A DNA stretch of 64,000 nucleotides from Saxidomus purpurata. Its lineage: Eukaryota > Mollusca > Bivalvia > Venerida > Veneridae. A program made the position numbers and the translations under genes. Positions 35,346 to 48,619 of the stretch are shown here, piece by piece. The notes under the pieces are model-generated. The model made no database searches and was not told the origin of the DNA. It saw nothing but the letters and a program-made list of their open reading frames with translations. How positions within the stretch are numbered: position 1 is the first letter of the stretch; each line of letters opens with the position of its first letter. The stretch is taken from positions 8,978,976 to 9,042,975 of the forward strand of contig JAFMSR010000003.1 in assembly GCA_022818135.1 (NCBI GenBank), in the 5' to 3' direction.

Positions 35346-36202
35346 TATGATGCCAAGCAATTGTTTGAAATGTCAAGGCTTTAATGATTACCGAGAAAGT
35401 GAATTTTAAGAAAGCTTAACCAGATTCAAGACGACATTGCCGACTGACGTCAAGAAGGTTATGACAATGGCTCTTCTGTTTTTCAAAGAAAAAATACAAA
35501 TTGATATATCAATCTTTTGTTATAAATTGATTCAGTATATTGTAGAACAAGTACTTGCAGCTTACATTAACTATCCCCGTGAGTGCTTCCAAAATACTGC
35601 GAATTGCAATATACCGGGTCTATTGCGCACCCTTAGTAATTACCAGCCTTTCTACCATACTGTTTTAAATTTTCATAACTTGTCTAAAACAACAACTGAA
35701 TGTTTAAATAGCAGGCTATTATCTTTCATATTTAACATATACAAATGTACTAGACTCTAGTAGTATTTCCTAACAAGTAATAATGATGATGATTATGATG
35801 ATGATGATGATGATAATTATGATCCTATATAATTAATGTATTTATAAATGTACACGCCAAAATTTAGTGTAGCAAAAAATCATGGTAAAGTTTGAAAGTT
35901 TTAGTTACAATACAATAAATTCTATTTGTATTTATATTGAGTTAATACCTGTTCTTTGTAAACGACAGCATGATCTAGAGAAATAAATTTGATTTTCCCT
36001 TTAGACTATTGCATTTCTGTCTACATTTAAAAATCGTAGTTAAGACATGAAGATCTATGTGATTTCTTGCAGTCATTCGTACCCAGGTACGAACCGACTT
36101 CGGCAAAATGCGGACATTTTCGTACCATTTTCGAACCACGCATTTACATAAAATACAACAATTACAACGTGTTTAAAGCATAAAAATCTGTTGTCATATT
36201 TC
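35346..36202. other. Intergenic with an ATG-type microsatellite
   Basis: A 107-codon frame (35437-35760) begins at TTG and has no recognisable motif. A GATGAT microsatellite occupies about 35781-35822. Nothing else recognised. Confidence 0.5.
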
Positions 36203-36329
36203 AATCAAAGGACTGAAAGTGCTGGAGGATCGATTGTCTCTGAACAACACAGTCTGCACACATACATGTGTAAATATCCGGACAACATAGATTGTACACA
36301 TACATGTGTGAATATCAGGACAACCCTTG
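36203..36329 (-). repeat. Interspersed repeat R1, copy C (127-bp truncated)
   Basis: Matches positions 31-157 of copy A almost exactly and stops at ACAACCCTTG. It abuts R2 copy 2 directly. Confidence 0.85.
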
Positions 36330-36330
36330 A

Positions 36331-36680
36331 AACACTGAATTTAGTGTATCCGTGGTAGCGATGCGTATTTCACGGGTCTTACATTTCCATGTCACACCGG
36401 TCTGACGATAAAAACCGCGTAGGAAAATAGTTCTATACAGAACAGATACCTCGTTGATTTAAGTTACAAATTATAAGAAAAACAACAATATAATATTATG
36501 CTATTCTGTTATGTTTTGATATTATTTAGATCTGTTACTATATAATTTTTAAAACAGAGGATAGTAATATAGAACTACTTTTCGGTGGTATTCGACAAAA
36601 AATTGTGTTAAGAGTTCGGCCGTAAGGGTCTGAAATACTCTGTTAACTTTGGATACGATTGAATAAATTCAATCGATCAG
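36331..36680. repeat. Interspersed element R2, copy 2, without the foldback insert
   Basis: Aligns with 1230-1400 joined to about 2516-2706 with few differences. The corresponding insertion point (36500/36501) reads AATATTATGCTATTCTG without interruption, which defines the empty site. Confidence 0.85.
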
Positions 36681-37012
36681 AAAAGACATCTACAAGTGCC
36701 TCTGCAGAGTAAATTTGCTGATAATTTTCAGTTTTTTTACCTAAACGCATAAAGGCGTATTTTAGACTAGTGTTTCGGCATGTCTTTAAAGACATTAAAT
36801 GACAACTAGTCAGGAGGAGCACTTTTGATGACAGAGGCGTTGGCAAGTTACAAAAAATTCGTGGTTTTTTATGTTGAATTCGGAGTTTTGTAATTTAAAA
36901 TTCAAGAGTACCTAGTGGTTCGATAACGTATTACGATGTTCCGATAGTTTATGTTCACGAACACTATATCGGATAAAAGACATAACATTATTCGGCATGA
37001 CTAGTTGTCTTC
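36681..37012. other. Spacer between two R2 copies
   Basis: No recognisable gene. A 67-codon minus-strand frame (36643-36846) overlaps the R2 end. Contains the dyad ATGTCTTTAAAGACAT. Confidence 0.5.
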
Positions 37013-37375
37013 TAGTGTCTCCGGTCTAGCTATCAAAACTGCGTAGGAAAATAATTCTATACAGAACAGATATCTCGTTGATTTTTAGTTACAAATTAGA
37101 AGAAAAACAACAATATAATAGTATGCTATTCTGAAATGTTTTGATATCATTTAGATATGCTACTATATAATTTTCAAAACAGAAGACAGTTTAATTCGAA
37201 ACAACTGAATATATGGAACTACTTGTTTGTATGTAAAGCGTTCGGCCGTAAGGAAGCGATTCGAGGACTATCCTATCTGCTTCTATTTTCATATACACTT
37301 AGACTAGTTTTGCTTAGACCCCTCGTTATACTCTGTTAACATTGGATCAATTGAAAATTCAATCGATTCAAAAAG
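37013..37375. repeat. Interspersed element R2, copy 3, diverged
   Basis: Shares TAGTGTCTCCGGT (TAGTGTATCCGGT in copy 1), ACTGCGTAGGAAAATA, TTCTATACAGAACAGATA, GTTCGGCCGTAAGG and the right-end AATTCAATCGATTC with the other copies. It has a private ~40-bp segment near 37185-37225 and another near 37255-37320. The site at 37125/37126 is also empty. Confidence 0.75.
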
Positions 37376-37904
37376 GAGACTCCCTTTTAGCATTGATCTT
37401 ACCGGGAGTCAGTCAACATATCCGTGTACGAAAAATGAGATAAATTCCATTTCAAAATTTAATGTTCTCCTAGAGAAGGTAAGGTGGTCATACAACGTGA
37501 CGTATTCCTTCATTTTCCTCGTAGATTATTGTGTCGTACCTGACAGGGCTTTCAACGTGCATACACACATAAATGGTTTTCTCTAACAGTGCTCGATCAT
37601 CTTGCAGTTTTGATGGTAAAGGAAGGGAATTTGTAAAAAATAAACGGGCAGATAATTACAAAATAGATGTAGCTGTAAGGACAGAATGCCAGTCTAATAA
37701 ATGGTAAACATTAAAAGATGAAGCGGTCCGCTATATTTAATACGTGGTGAGTAAAAGATGCATGCTAGTCTCTCTTCATCGAAAAATTGAGGTACTTCTG
37801 ATATGAGAACTGTAGACACAGTCTATTTTTCTAGAAACGCAAGAGTTGCCCCGTTCTTTATATTGATTTATATAAGGTTATTTTTTCTACAAATAGTTTT
37901 CATA
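37376..37904. other. Intergenic, no recognisable feature
   Basis: No repeat partner in the window and no credible ORF. Confidence 0.5.
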
Positions 37905-37970
37905 GTGTAGTTGGTTAAAGCGTCGGCGCTGTACTTTCCTGAGTGGAATTCAAAAACCATCCGAATCCAT
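37905..37970 (+). repeat. tRNA-like relic, plus strand
   Basis: TAGTGTAGTTGGTTAAAGCG is an A-box-like D arm. The expected B box is strongly mutated (GGAATTCAAAAACC). It is best read as a decayed SINE head. Confidence 0.45.
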
Positions 37971-39896
37971 TTTTTTGACTTTTTCTTCTGTTTTACTTAT
38001 CATTTTAAATGTTTTACGGCAAATAATCATAAAAATCTGAAACTAATAAGAATAATGGCTGATTTTAGATAGAACCAGTTGTTCAAAAATTTAACCGGCT
38101 GTTAAATTAACCTTCCGTTAAATTTTGACTTAAAATACTACTTTTTGTGGTGTGCTATTCTAAATTTACTTTAAAGAGATTTTAGTTTTCCAGTAACCTT
38201 CATACATTCAATGTTTGATAAAGTCTCTCAAAATGTTTAAATACAGCCCCAAATTTTAATCGACTGTTATGTTAACAGCCAGTTAAGTTTCGAACAACTG
38301 GATCTGCAGGTTATTTGAAAATCGACATAGTAAAAGTTCATTTTTTGCCATTATACTAAGAATAGTATAAAGACAAATTTATCAGAGTGGAATGGATGCA
38401 CCTGCATTTTCTTTGAGTTTAAACCCCTTTACCTTTGTTTATCATTTTTTAAACTTTATATTACATATCTGCATCACTATCATTTTGGCAGGCTCATAAG
38501 TGAACGTGTTGTTAATGTATTTCTACAGTATATACTGAACACTTTATTGCCAAAATTATGTTAAATTGTTATATAATGGTTACTGAATATTGACCTTTCG
38601 GCTATACCGTTGTTAGTTATTTTTAAGATGAGGCTTGGGATATAAAACTCCATTTTTAATTAGACGGTAAATTTTATTATATAATTTGACTATGAATCAT
38701 TGAAAGGATATAGTTAATGAAAATAACAATTGAAAAATTGACCGTTAAGTTTGCTTTTAACATATTAAACTTGATATCAGATCTACTCCGGATAGGTATT
38801 TGCTTAAGGTATACGTCTAGCTTGTTCTCCTTGTATTCTCTGGGGGCCATGTCTCAACATCAACCATCACCAATTTCCAGAATATTTACATGTCAGTTTT
38901 GTTTGTGGGCCCGCTGTGATACATTGTATCACGGTTTTTCTTGAACTAATATTATACTGGTGACCGTTATTTAGACAACTTTTTGTTGACACAGTTTACT
39001 TCCCTCACCCGCTATATATAGTTTGAAGACACGAATCCAGTGACCGTATGTTCAGTCAAAAACTCACTAGAACTTCACGACACCAATGTAGATTCAGGAA
39101 GTTTAATTCGTGAATTCGCGTTGTTCGAAAACGTGAACTCCAGAGTTCAAAATCGTATACAAGTTTTCGTAAATTAGAAAAACGTGAAATCGCGATTTCA
39201 TGATGTCGAGGTCGTGAGTTTTCGAAGTTGACAGTCATTGAATATTTTAACCATGCTACAGCTAATGATTTGACGTGCGCACACTTAAGTATATCTTTTA
39301 AAAAATCCCCAAAACTCCGAAGAGTGAAAAGATTGGACGTTAGTTTGGACATGGCGTTCTTAGCTTACATTTGAAAGAGCCAGGTGAAGTGGTTAAAGTA
39401 GATATACACTGAATAGGAGGCAATATTTTATAAGATTCAGTAAATTAAAATTTCACCATTGACCTTAGATACCCCCGTCAAAATGTCTCGGTGACCCTAT
39501 GGATTAGCTATATTTATATTTAAACTCTAAAGTAACATTTAGCACTAAACAAACATAGTTAAGTGGGATATTCTTCTAACTTCTTGTTCAAGTGTTTAAA
39601 TTGGGGGAAATATTTACATACAGAAGTCTGTCTGCTCGCAGTAAAATATTTTCGGTGAATTTATTGTACGAAATTGTTCAAATATAGCTGCTACGTTTTC
39701 AGTGTTGAAGTACTTTGATTGCCTTGTTAAAGAGTAGAAACGTCAAAATGTTTCGTCATTATAGATAAGAACGGTGATTTGGTTGGAAGAAACACTATAT
39801 GCAAAAAGTAAATTGTCAAATATGCTTTTAGAACAGACATATAGTTTTGATCCTAAAAATTGAATGCCTGAGAACTAGTGTTGCTTTCGTCAAAGA
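37971..39896. other. Intergenic with a possible TTCGxGAATTC-type repeat
   Basis: Mostly unremarkable. Positions 39055-39235 are dense in GTGAA, TTCAC, TCGCG and GAATTC words in both orientations, giving many small dyads, possibly a decayed inverted-repeat element. A 98-codon minus-strand frame (39056-39352) covers it but has no recognisable domain. Confidence 0.4.
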
Positions 39897-40173
39897 AACA
39901 AGAGCTGTCTCATGGCAACACACTAGACTTTTCGAGGGCTTGTCAGTTAAATGGGTTTTTTTGTTTAAAAATAGGTAAATTTTGTAATTGTGTAAAACGG
40001 TCAAACTTATAAAAAAATGAGATGTATTTTCTGGATGGGTGGAGGTCAAACTTATAAATGAATATCGATAAAAAAAGTCGGGGTGGGGTAGAGGTGGGGG
40101 ATATAGAGGGGGTACCATATGTTTATATGTTGGTATGCATGCCTGTTAAATAGTTTGTGAAACTGTGAACTTT

Positions 40174-40176
<3 letters not shown>

Positions 40177-40209
<33 letters not shown>
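40177..40209. repeat. (GT)n microsatellite
   Basis: About 16 uninterrupted GT dinucleotides. Confidence 0.98.
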
Positions 40210-40213
<4 letters not shown>

Positions 40214-40327
40214 AATGTACCTATAGGGATATTTTTAAAGTTAAAAATGAAGGCCATACTGAAAATAAGCAGGATGAAACTTTTTGTGCACTTAGTAGAT
40301 CTTATGTAACCTTCACAAAATAAAGTT

Positions 40328-40364
40328 ATTGTTGCTGCTGTTGTTGCTGTTGTTGCTGTTGTTG
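40328..40364. repeat. (TTGCTG)n-type microsatellite
   Basis: TTGTTGCTG-type repeat of about 37 bp just right of a TGCACTTAGTAGATC segment. Confidence 0.95.
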
Positions 40365-40716
40365 GTACATTATGACCATGTTGTCATAAGCAATATAATT
40401 TTGAAAGTTTGATGAAGAAATATTATGAAAGTGCAAAATCATAGCCAACTTTAAGTTATCATGACAAAATCTAACTATAAAAAGGGGCATTACTTTGTCA
40501 AATGTGACCTTGATCCAACCATTTTAGCTGCATCACAACCCTGTTGTCATATGCAAGATTATTTGAAAGTTTGATGAAGAAATATTGTGAAATGGCAAAG
40601 TAATAGCTGAGGTTAAGTTTTTGTGACAAAATCTAAAAATTAAAAAAAACTTTCTCCAACGCCGACGCCTGGGCAAGTGCACTAGCCTCCTTATTCTTTC
40701 GAATAGTCAAGCTAAA

Positions 40717-43700
40717 AACGTGAAAATAATTGTTTACCTTATCTTTAAACAGTAGAAGTTTGTCTGATTAGAGGTATAAATGCTGGATAGTTCTACATGA
40801 TAGAGAATGGTAATGTAGTTACATCACTGTCATTTAAACTTGAGCCAGAAGACAGTAGTTAATAAGGCATTAGGTCATTAAAGACACTTTGCCAAATTAA
40901 GTTCTACACAAGGAAAAGAAAAAGTGCTACCACAGAGAGTGCTCTAAGACGACACGTCAATTAACGTTTGTCCAACAATATAGAAGTAACAATTGACATT
41001 GATTCAAATTCCGAAGAAACAGCAAAAGGAGAAAATACAACCAACAATGTCATGAAACAACCAAGTGTGATCTCAAACTGTTTTGTTAAGATTTATTTTA
41101 TTGCAGAGCAGGTTCATTATTTTGTGTTAAGATATATATTTTATTCTGTTACTTATAATGAACTTTATGGAACATGAAATGTAAACATGAAACAAGATGC
41201 CATTCTATGATGTTGAGAAGACCTGTGTTGTTCGTTATAAATGTACTAATTATACAGTCAAAGCATACATATCAGTAAAAGTCAACGTCTTAGAGTAGTG
41301 GATGTCACTGAATGTTGCATTCACTTAACACAGAAGTATGACAAGTCAATCTAGACAGACAAAAATGTAGGAAGAAACTGCTGGTGATCGAGCTGTTTAG
41401 TATTTTGTTTCAGGTAAATCAATGTACGATATATTTCATTTTTTGTATTTGATTCTGCCAGAGTATCAGTGCCATATACATAGACTGTTACTACCTGGAC
41501 CTGAATAAAAAGGCAAGCACAAAAGGTGACGGCAGTATAGTAGAAGAGACGACAGAAAAAGCTGCAACCACCCAGTCTTTGACCGTAACAAGAAAGTGTA
41601 CTAAACATCTGAAGAATAAGATAATACTGCTTACAAGGAAACAATACGTGTACCAAAACTGACAATGTTCTGAATACATTTCTAAATTCACTATTAGTAG
41701 CAGACGATCTGACATGAAGTATTAATGTTACTACAAACAAAGACAACAAACGCCAGACAACATGGGGAAAATGCACAACAATGTTTCCCTGACGCGAAAC
41801 TGGACGTTATACTTTTTCTGTTATATAGGAAGGAGAAAATGAAACCAAGTCGCACTGCTATTAAGTCGCTTGGCTGTAAGTATTATATGAGGTTTGAGCT
41901 GTGAGCCAAGTTATTGCAATACGATGCCACAACTTAGTTTTACTAAAACAATAACAATAAATGAAAAGAAAACTCACCGAGAAAGTTTTTTTCAATCAGG
42001 GAATTATCTAAATTCCATTTGAAAATAAACAAAACAAAAAACTTCGTGTACTGTAGCCTGCGATATGTTTTTAAATCTAGATCACTGTATAGCACAAATA
42101 TTTTGAAAGATGTGCCAAATAAATATTGCTCTTGTTATTTTGCCTTGTCTGCCCACGGTCGGGTGAGCGCTGTGTAAAATGAGACGGCATCATTGATTGG
42201 TTGGCAGCTGCCCATTATCTACCCACAATGACATACAATGGACCGCACTGATATCCGAACCTAAAACATTTAATATGCCGCATAGCTGAATGTTATCTGA
42301 GCTTATATACAATGGGGAGTTTGGATTAAATTGTATAAAATAAAATAGTATCTGGATATCAAATTGGTTTCGGACCACTGCACGAGTCCTTGGTATTCGG
42401 TTCACGTTTTGCTTGTATATCCGTACGTCCGCAAAACAACAGGTCCGAAATCAATGCTTTAACATGGAGTCTATAAAAACTAGAGTTTCTTTTTTTAATT
42501 CATATCCGTAATTAATGCATTATCTTAATACAGATTTTTTTAGCAGAATTTCTCTGCAAAAGTCCCACGACAGTTATGTCATTGAAACAATTTTGGGTTA
42601 AATTTCTTTTGTTTTCAACTAAATAGATAAAATCTAAGTGGTTTATCTTGTATCAAATTGTAGATGTAAAGATAGCTCAATTGATTGAATGGAAATTAGA
42701 CATGAGTTACATATAAGTGGTGATCAAGCACAACTAGAATACAATGATCAATTAAGACTGGAATGTTAAATGTATTTTAATGATTACACAAGCGTATCTG
42801 TCTATTAAAGCCAAGGCTATTTTGTTTATACCTTTCAAACATTGCGTTTTATATCAATTGCATGTTACAGTCTAGCCAATGTTCAAATAACAATATATCA
42901 TTCAAAACAGTTTTGTATGTTTAAAGCAGTAATTACATCTATACATATATACTTTAACATGATAAAAAGCTTCCGCTGTATTCAATAATGTATTATTTTC
43001 CTCAATAAAATATCCAGAATATATCTAAGCAAAACAAAATGATTTATTCTTCAGTATGTGGTTATACATTATGTTGACTGAAATAAAATAAATAGAATAA
43101 ACACAGCATTTTTGCGACGCCATTATCAATAAACATGTTTCCATCATATTTGTAACACTTAAACATACGTTGAATACAGGTATTAAATTGGGAGTTTATG
43201 GAAACCAGCAAATGGCACGAATACAATCGTTTAATATTGAGATCTCAATTCTTCTCAGATTCTTTGGTTAAAAACAGTAGCAAAAGTGTTCAGTGTTAAA
43301 TAGTTAACCTTTATAGAATTCATTTATAACTAGGTGTAAATATACAGGTCCCAAAATAATATCCATTTTCGGAAATGAGTAACAAATATTTCTTTCCTAT
43401 AGCATGTGTTCGTTGGTGAGAATTTATGTATGCCTGAAATGTCTTCAGTATTTGGTATTAAACATAAAAAGACACGATATTAAGGGAACATAAACAAAGC
43501 ACTGCTCTTGTGACTTATATACACAATATATTTTCCCAAGCCTACATAATATTATGACAACATCTTTATCATAGTGAAAAACGGCAAACCTTGTCCGAGT
43601 CAGCTACGGGCTGTCACAGGGCCACGGGGTGCCACGTCGGTTATTGTGTCTAAAAACCAAGGTCTATCGCATTACAAACATTGTGTTAGGTTACTGAAAG

Positions 43701-46700
43701 GAGCGGGGTAAAGAGCTGTCATATTACATTTATATTTTATATCAATAACAAACTTAATTTAATTTTGTTTAAAAAAGGGCACATCCTACCACACTGAAAA
43801 AAAGCTGAACAATGACACGTTCTTTGACACCAATTTATTTAGATCTGAAATCCTCAACAGCAGCAAAGAAAACAAATGTTTTAATAAAACAGTTAGTATC
43901 TAAAGGTTGCTGTATAAAAGCTGACCGCAAACAAATTCAATCGACTGTTCTTTTCTCTAATTTGTTTTACAATTTTGTCTCATCAAAAGAATAGGTTTTA
44001 GCGTCTAAGACTTCTGCTACATTGTAGATTCCAAAAACTTATAAATGCCAAAGGTGCATAGCTTGATATACTATGTTACAAATAACATAAAAATAATAAT
44101 GACAGACAGCAGTATAAAATAATATGGGCACTTTTATTAACCCCATCACAAAAAATAAGGAAATTTCAGCATTTTCAGTAAAATGCCAATAATTTCATTA
44201 TTTTTCTGTCAAATCACTTGAAACATTTTTTGTGCCAGTTTTGTATCATATGTCTGTGAATTATAACAAAATTTTGCCAATTTTAATGTAAAAACGAGAA
44301 TACGAGAAACAGGGATATAATTCACAGACATGTTCAATTAATGCCAAAGTGGAACAGAACAGCTAAATATTTACAAATTGACTTCAGCAAGGCCGTCGCG
44401 GACGGTACGGCCATGGCCGGACCACTTTTTTGGCCAAATATACTATCGGCCGTACTATTTCCCCCTTAACTCTCTCAATTTTCTCCTTTACTGAATTGAT
44501 CAAAAGTGCCGACGTACTGACACGCTAATGCAATCATCGATAGGGCGTGCTTAAATGCGTGGCTACTATTGCCTGAGGGTGTGAAAACAGGCAACTACTT
44601 AATCCAAGGCACAGCAACTGGCTGATCTTTAATTTAGTTAGAACGAAGTCTTCAGCATAGCAGTTCATCATAACATCAGTATGCAAGGTTTAACAAAAAT
44701 GATCACAGAAAATCGCAGGTCTGCAAGCAGAAGAGAATCCCATCTGGGACACTAAGGACTTATCAAACATCAGAATAATTCAATAAAGTGGAGGACAAGA
44801 AACACTTACCGGGAACTAAACATTGAGAACGTGAACAGTTAAAAGGTTGATCAAAGTTACGGAAGTCTTCATCTATCCGCACAGTATTTAAGTTTTCAAT
44901 TTGTCAACGACTCTAGAATTTCAATACTACATGTATGTCACAAAAAACAACAACAACACCACCCTTACCTTCAGACAATTCCTGTTTACTAACTATCTCA
45001 TTTATAATGCGTTTGTTACCGACATATTATACCTGGCAAATACGCACAGGGAATGTTTGAATATTTAAAATTAAATGTACTGATCAATAATGGAAACTGA
45101 ATGCACGGAAACAATGTTTAATAAACTAAAACATATAATTATAATAACATTAATGAATTCTGAAAATCCGGTATGTCCGAATTGCATACCACCATTGTAA
45201 AAAAAACTATGCCGTGGAATGCCGTTAGTTCTTTGTATGACTCACCTTTCTTTTAATTGCCAATTTCATGTATTTATGCAAAATATCCAGTGAAAATCCC
45301 TTTGCTTACCAGAATTATAAAACGTTTAACTGTGAATAAAGATTTGCTCAATGCTGGGAGGTTAGGCAGGTTATCAGACGGAAGAAATTTATATTGTTTC
45401 TATTTGTTTTGAGATAATTTGTTATTCTACTGTAAATACATTAGACGACGATCACAGTATGTTGGTATTTAAGTCTCAGATCCGGCGGTGACTCCCGAAA
45501 ACATTACTGAATCTCCACAGTACCCTATTGTCATACATTCTTTACATAATCCAATTGCTTTTATTTATTTTATACGGGTCGTCCAAGGTTTTAATCTTTC
45601 ATTCAACTGAACGCACGGGTGTTTGAGGATGGTCGTGTTTACACGAAAATGTTAAACTATCGAGCATTTGTAATGATTATCATGTCACAGGTAAAATAAC
45701 TGGAAAGAAATAACAAGATTAAAACCGGAAAAAACACTGCATATTGCAAGTAAAATTAATTGGTTTTTAAGTCACGTGATCGCTGTGAAAATGTTTTATC
45801 CATTTTTCCAGGTGTCTCTAAACACATAGGCGTTTAGCAGTAACCACAACAGTTTTGTCGCAGTTTTTAGTATATACAGCGTTTCTCTGCGAAATATGTT
45901 CATTTGATTTCCATTTGATTAAAGACTGGAAGTCACTGAGATTTTTATTAACGTGTTGGTTCCTGGATGTCACTGTTTTGTCACAGTGTGGTAATATTTT
46001 AGAGTTTAAAATTTACTGTAAATGTAATGAGTTTCCGCGGAACAGCAGATTCAGTCTGGTACTCGGTTTTGTAACCAGGCCAGGTGTCACAATGTAACTT
46101 TGGTTTCATTTACGTCTTGTGCCTTTAAAAAATCCCCAGCTTTTGTCATTTGATACTCATGGAAACATACTCTCGTACGTTTATATCGCTTCGTCATGCT
46201 GGCAGATTGCGAATGTATTAATGTTTCTCCAACAACTGAACCAAACATGCGTACTTAAATTGTTATGGTTTAAGCTATTTCAGTAACCATTTGTTGATTA
46301 TATGTTGTGTGGTGAGATAAATAATGAAACACAATTGAAGCTTAGTGTATTAATTTAAAAATCAATGCGTCGATACATATCAATTTAAGCTTTTACGTGG
46401 TGCCAAACAATATCTTTTTAATCCCATATTCAGCCATATGATGCCCAGATACTTTACCTGTTATGATTTCCAAAGAAAGTAAGTAGGAATTGGCTTACGA
46501 TGAAAATTGTACTTTAAATTATGCCATAATTCCGTTATAATGATCTAAATCTACATCTACGGGGATACTCCCAACAATCAATTTCTGATCATAACTGGGA
46601 TAATGATGATGATCATAATAATTATACAAAATGTAATATTAGTAACAATTAATAAATAACATTAACCGTTGTCATGTACTGAATATACAAAAAGAATCAA

Positions 46701-47508
46701 TTTATTTCAGATGTATTTTTTTAACCCTGTACAAACACTAAGAACTTGATTTAACAAATGACTCCAGGTCATAAAACTCTTACAGTTAAGATAAATAAAT
46801 ATTTTGTACATTATTACTCGAATCAAAAAACATGCAGTCAGATGTTTCTTGTAAAACCGGACTACTGAAATAAATACAAATAAACTGAAAACGTACTTTT
46901 TCACAGTCGTAATATGTGCATATTCCCATAGCCAAAACACCAGATATACAAGAAAATAATAAATATTTAATTTCACTTGTGACTTTACGACATCATAAAG
47001 TGGTTCATTTGTCGCAATATTACCGTAATTCAATCTACCTTGTCAACACCTGTGGGGTGTATAAAACGTAATTGATTGTAGAAAATGTATTTTTGTTGAT
47101 TTTATTTGATTAAAAAATTGTGAAATTCACAGGAGCTTTTCGCTCTCCGCACGTGTCCATGCTCTATCTGACATCGACAGAAAACGGAAGCATCCATTAT
47201 ACAACCAATAAATTTTCATGGAATTAAAAAATATTCTTTGGTGTTGTGCATGCCAACACTCTAACAGATGGGATTATATTTTTCAGTTATACGATTTTAT
47301 TTTTTACTAAAAAACTCATGATAAACCGCGAAAAGTCGTAGAAAACTCAAATAATATGAACCTTGCATACAATAAATAAAGTTCACAGAAACATTTATTG
47401 GTAGTACCTCTGCATGTTGTAAGTAGTAATAGTGTTGAGGTGAATATTGACCAAACATACAACTTATGCAGACCGTTCCATGTACACATCTTAATTTATT
47501 TTCTGCTT
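40717..47508. other. Long gene-poor stretch
   Basis: No recognisable repeat family and no supported gene. The longest frame (41351-41776, minus, 141 codons) starts at GTG with no ATG before it. It looks hydrophobic at its beginning but shows no known family. A frame at 40968-41177 starts at TTG. A palindromic GC-rich patch with TACGGCCATGGCCG lies at 44407-44420. Confidence 0.45.
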
Positions 47509-47652
47509 GCAATAACTAACGTGATGCATGTATTTGCAATAACTAACGTGATGCATGTATTTGCAATAACTAACGTGATGCATGTATTTGCAATAACTAA
47601 CGTGATGCATGTATTTGCAATAACTAACGTGATGCATGTATTTGCAATAACT
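47509..47652. repeat. Minisatellite, 27-bp unit, five copies
   Basis: Five virtually identical units GCAATAACTAACGTGATGCA plus TGTATTT at 47509, 47536, 47563, 47590 and 47617, then a partial unit. The lack of divergence means recent expansion. The multiple-of-three length leaves frames open on both strands, with no coding support. Confidence 0.97.
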
Positions 47653-48214
47653 CTAAATAAGTGCCTCTTCAATAACAATCGAGCTACTGTGAGATAGCGA
47701 CAGTAAAAGTTCATTTGAAGAGATTTCGATTCATTAATTGGCAAACGCTTATCTCTTCAACGATTAGCTGCAATTCCATACACGAGATAGGTGATGACCA
47801 TTGCCACTGGAGCCACAAGGCTACTTCATAATTCCGCTGAAACTTTAACGTTAGGTCCAAATAATTAAAAACTCTTTTCCTCGTATTTAAATCTTAGTCT
47901 TAATGGCTTCACGAAGATCACGAAATACATATCCTTAAATTCTCATTCGTATTTTTCAAGACAAAAGATTCAAAACAGCTCAGCTGACATAAATTGACAT
48001 TTATGTTTCTTTAACTGTATGCAGGAACTTTTTAATTATGCCAAGGTTTACTTGAAATTTGTTTAGTAATACAGGAAGACATTTTTTCTATCTTAGTTTT
48101 TGCGATCATGTGTCTCACATCACCAAAGATTGCATTTCTGTAGAAATGCACTGAATAAACTACTTTCAATAAAAATTCTTATGTCAGAGTTTTGTAAATA
48201 ATTAAGTCATTTTG
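47653..48214. other. Intergenic, no recognisable feature
   Basis: No repeat partner and no credible ORF. Confidence 0.5.
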
Positions 48215-48530
48215 TGATCCCTCTGCTGGAGTTGTAAAAACTGATCAAGGGTTATATAACTGTTATATACGGGCGCCAAAATCAAAGTTTTAAAATGAAT
48301 TGCCCGTACGTCTCGTAAATTATTTGTTCCAGAAATTTCACTTCCCGTTTAATCCAAATAAATTCAGACTGGCGGATCCCTTTCTTGCGTAATCCTTTCA
48401 ATTTTTCAATCGATCAATCAAAAGTTGCGGTACCGATCAAGACGTTTAAAGACCTTCACCCTAAAATAGGCCGGCGGACGTTAAGGTGAAAACAGACGGC
48501 CCACGGCCGGAAAGAAAAGAACAAACTGGT
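48215..48530. promoter_or_regulatory. Candidate conserved noncoding element
   Basis: Less AT-rich than its surroundings, single-copy in the window, without an ORF, and holding ATCGATCAATCAAAAG (PBC/TALE homeodomain-like) and GGCGGACGTTAAGG. The regulatory interpretation is inference from composition only. Confidence 0.2.
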
Positions 48531-48595
48531 TTGCAGTCGACGTTGTTGGCATTTAAAGGAAGGTAATAAAAAAGCTGTATGCAAGTATTTTACTT

Positions 48596-48619
48596 ATAAT
48601 AATAATAATAATAATAATT
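48596..48619. repeat. (AAT)n tail of the LINE
   Basis: Eight AAT/ATA trinucleotides directly next to the 3' end of the minus-strand retroelement, following AATAAAGAAATT on that strand. This is the expected microsatellite tail. Confidence 0.9.

Larger units (their letters stand above)
39897..40716 (+). repeat. Dispersed repeat R3, copy 2
   Basis: Begins AACAAGAGCTGTCTCATGGC and ends AGTCAAGCTAAAAA, both characteristic of a common bivalve dispersed element. The right portion matches 10855-11140 (TTTGTCAAATGTGAC, CGCCGACGCC, TAGCCTCCTTATTCTT). An internal segment, GAAAGTTTGATGAAGAAATA, occurs twice about 165 bp apart. The microsatellites at 40177-40209 and 40328-40364 lie inside it. Confidence 0.65.

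Noticed and set aside
35437..35760. 107-codon plus-strand frame
   Set aside because: Starts at TTG and has no recognisable content.
40968..41177. 69-codon frame with an Asn/Glu-rich start
   Set aside because: The first codon is TTG; no splice or homology support.
41351..41776. 141-codon minus-strand frame with a hydrophobic, signal-peptide-like start
   Set aside because: It begins at GTG with no ATG between it and the upstream stop, has no recognisable domain, and overlaps another hydrophobic frame, as expected of AT-rich DNA.
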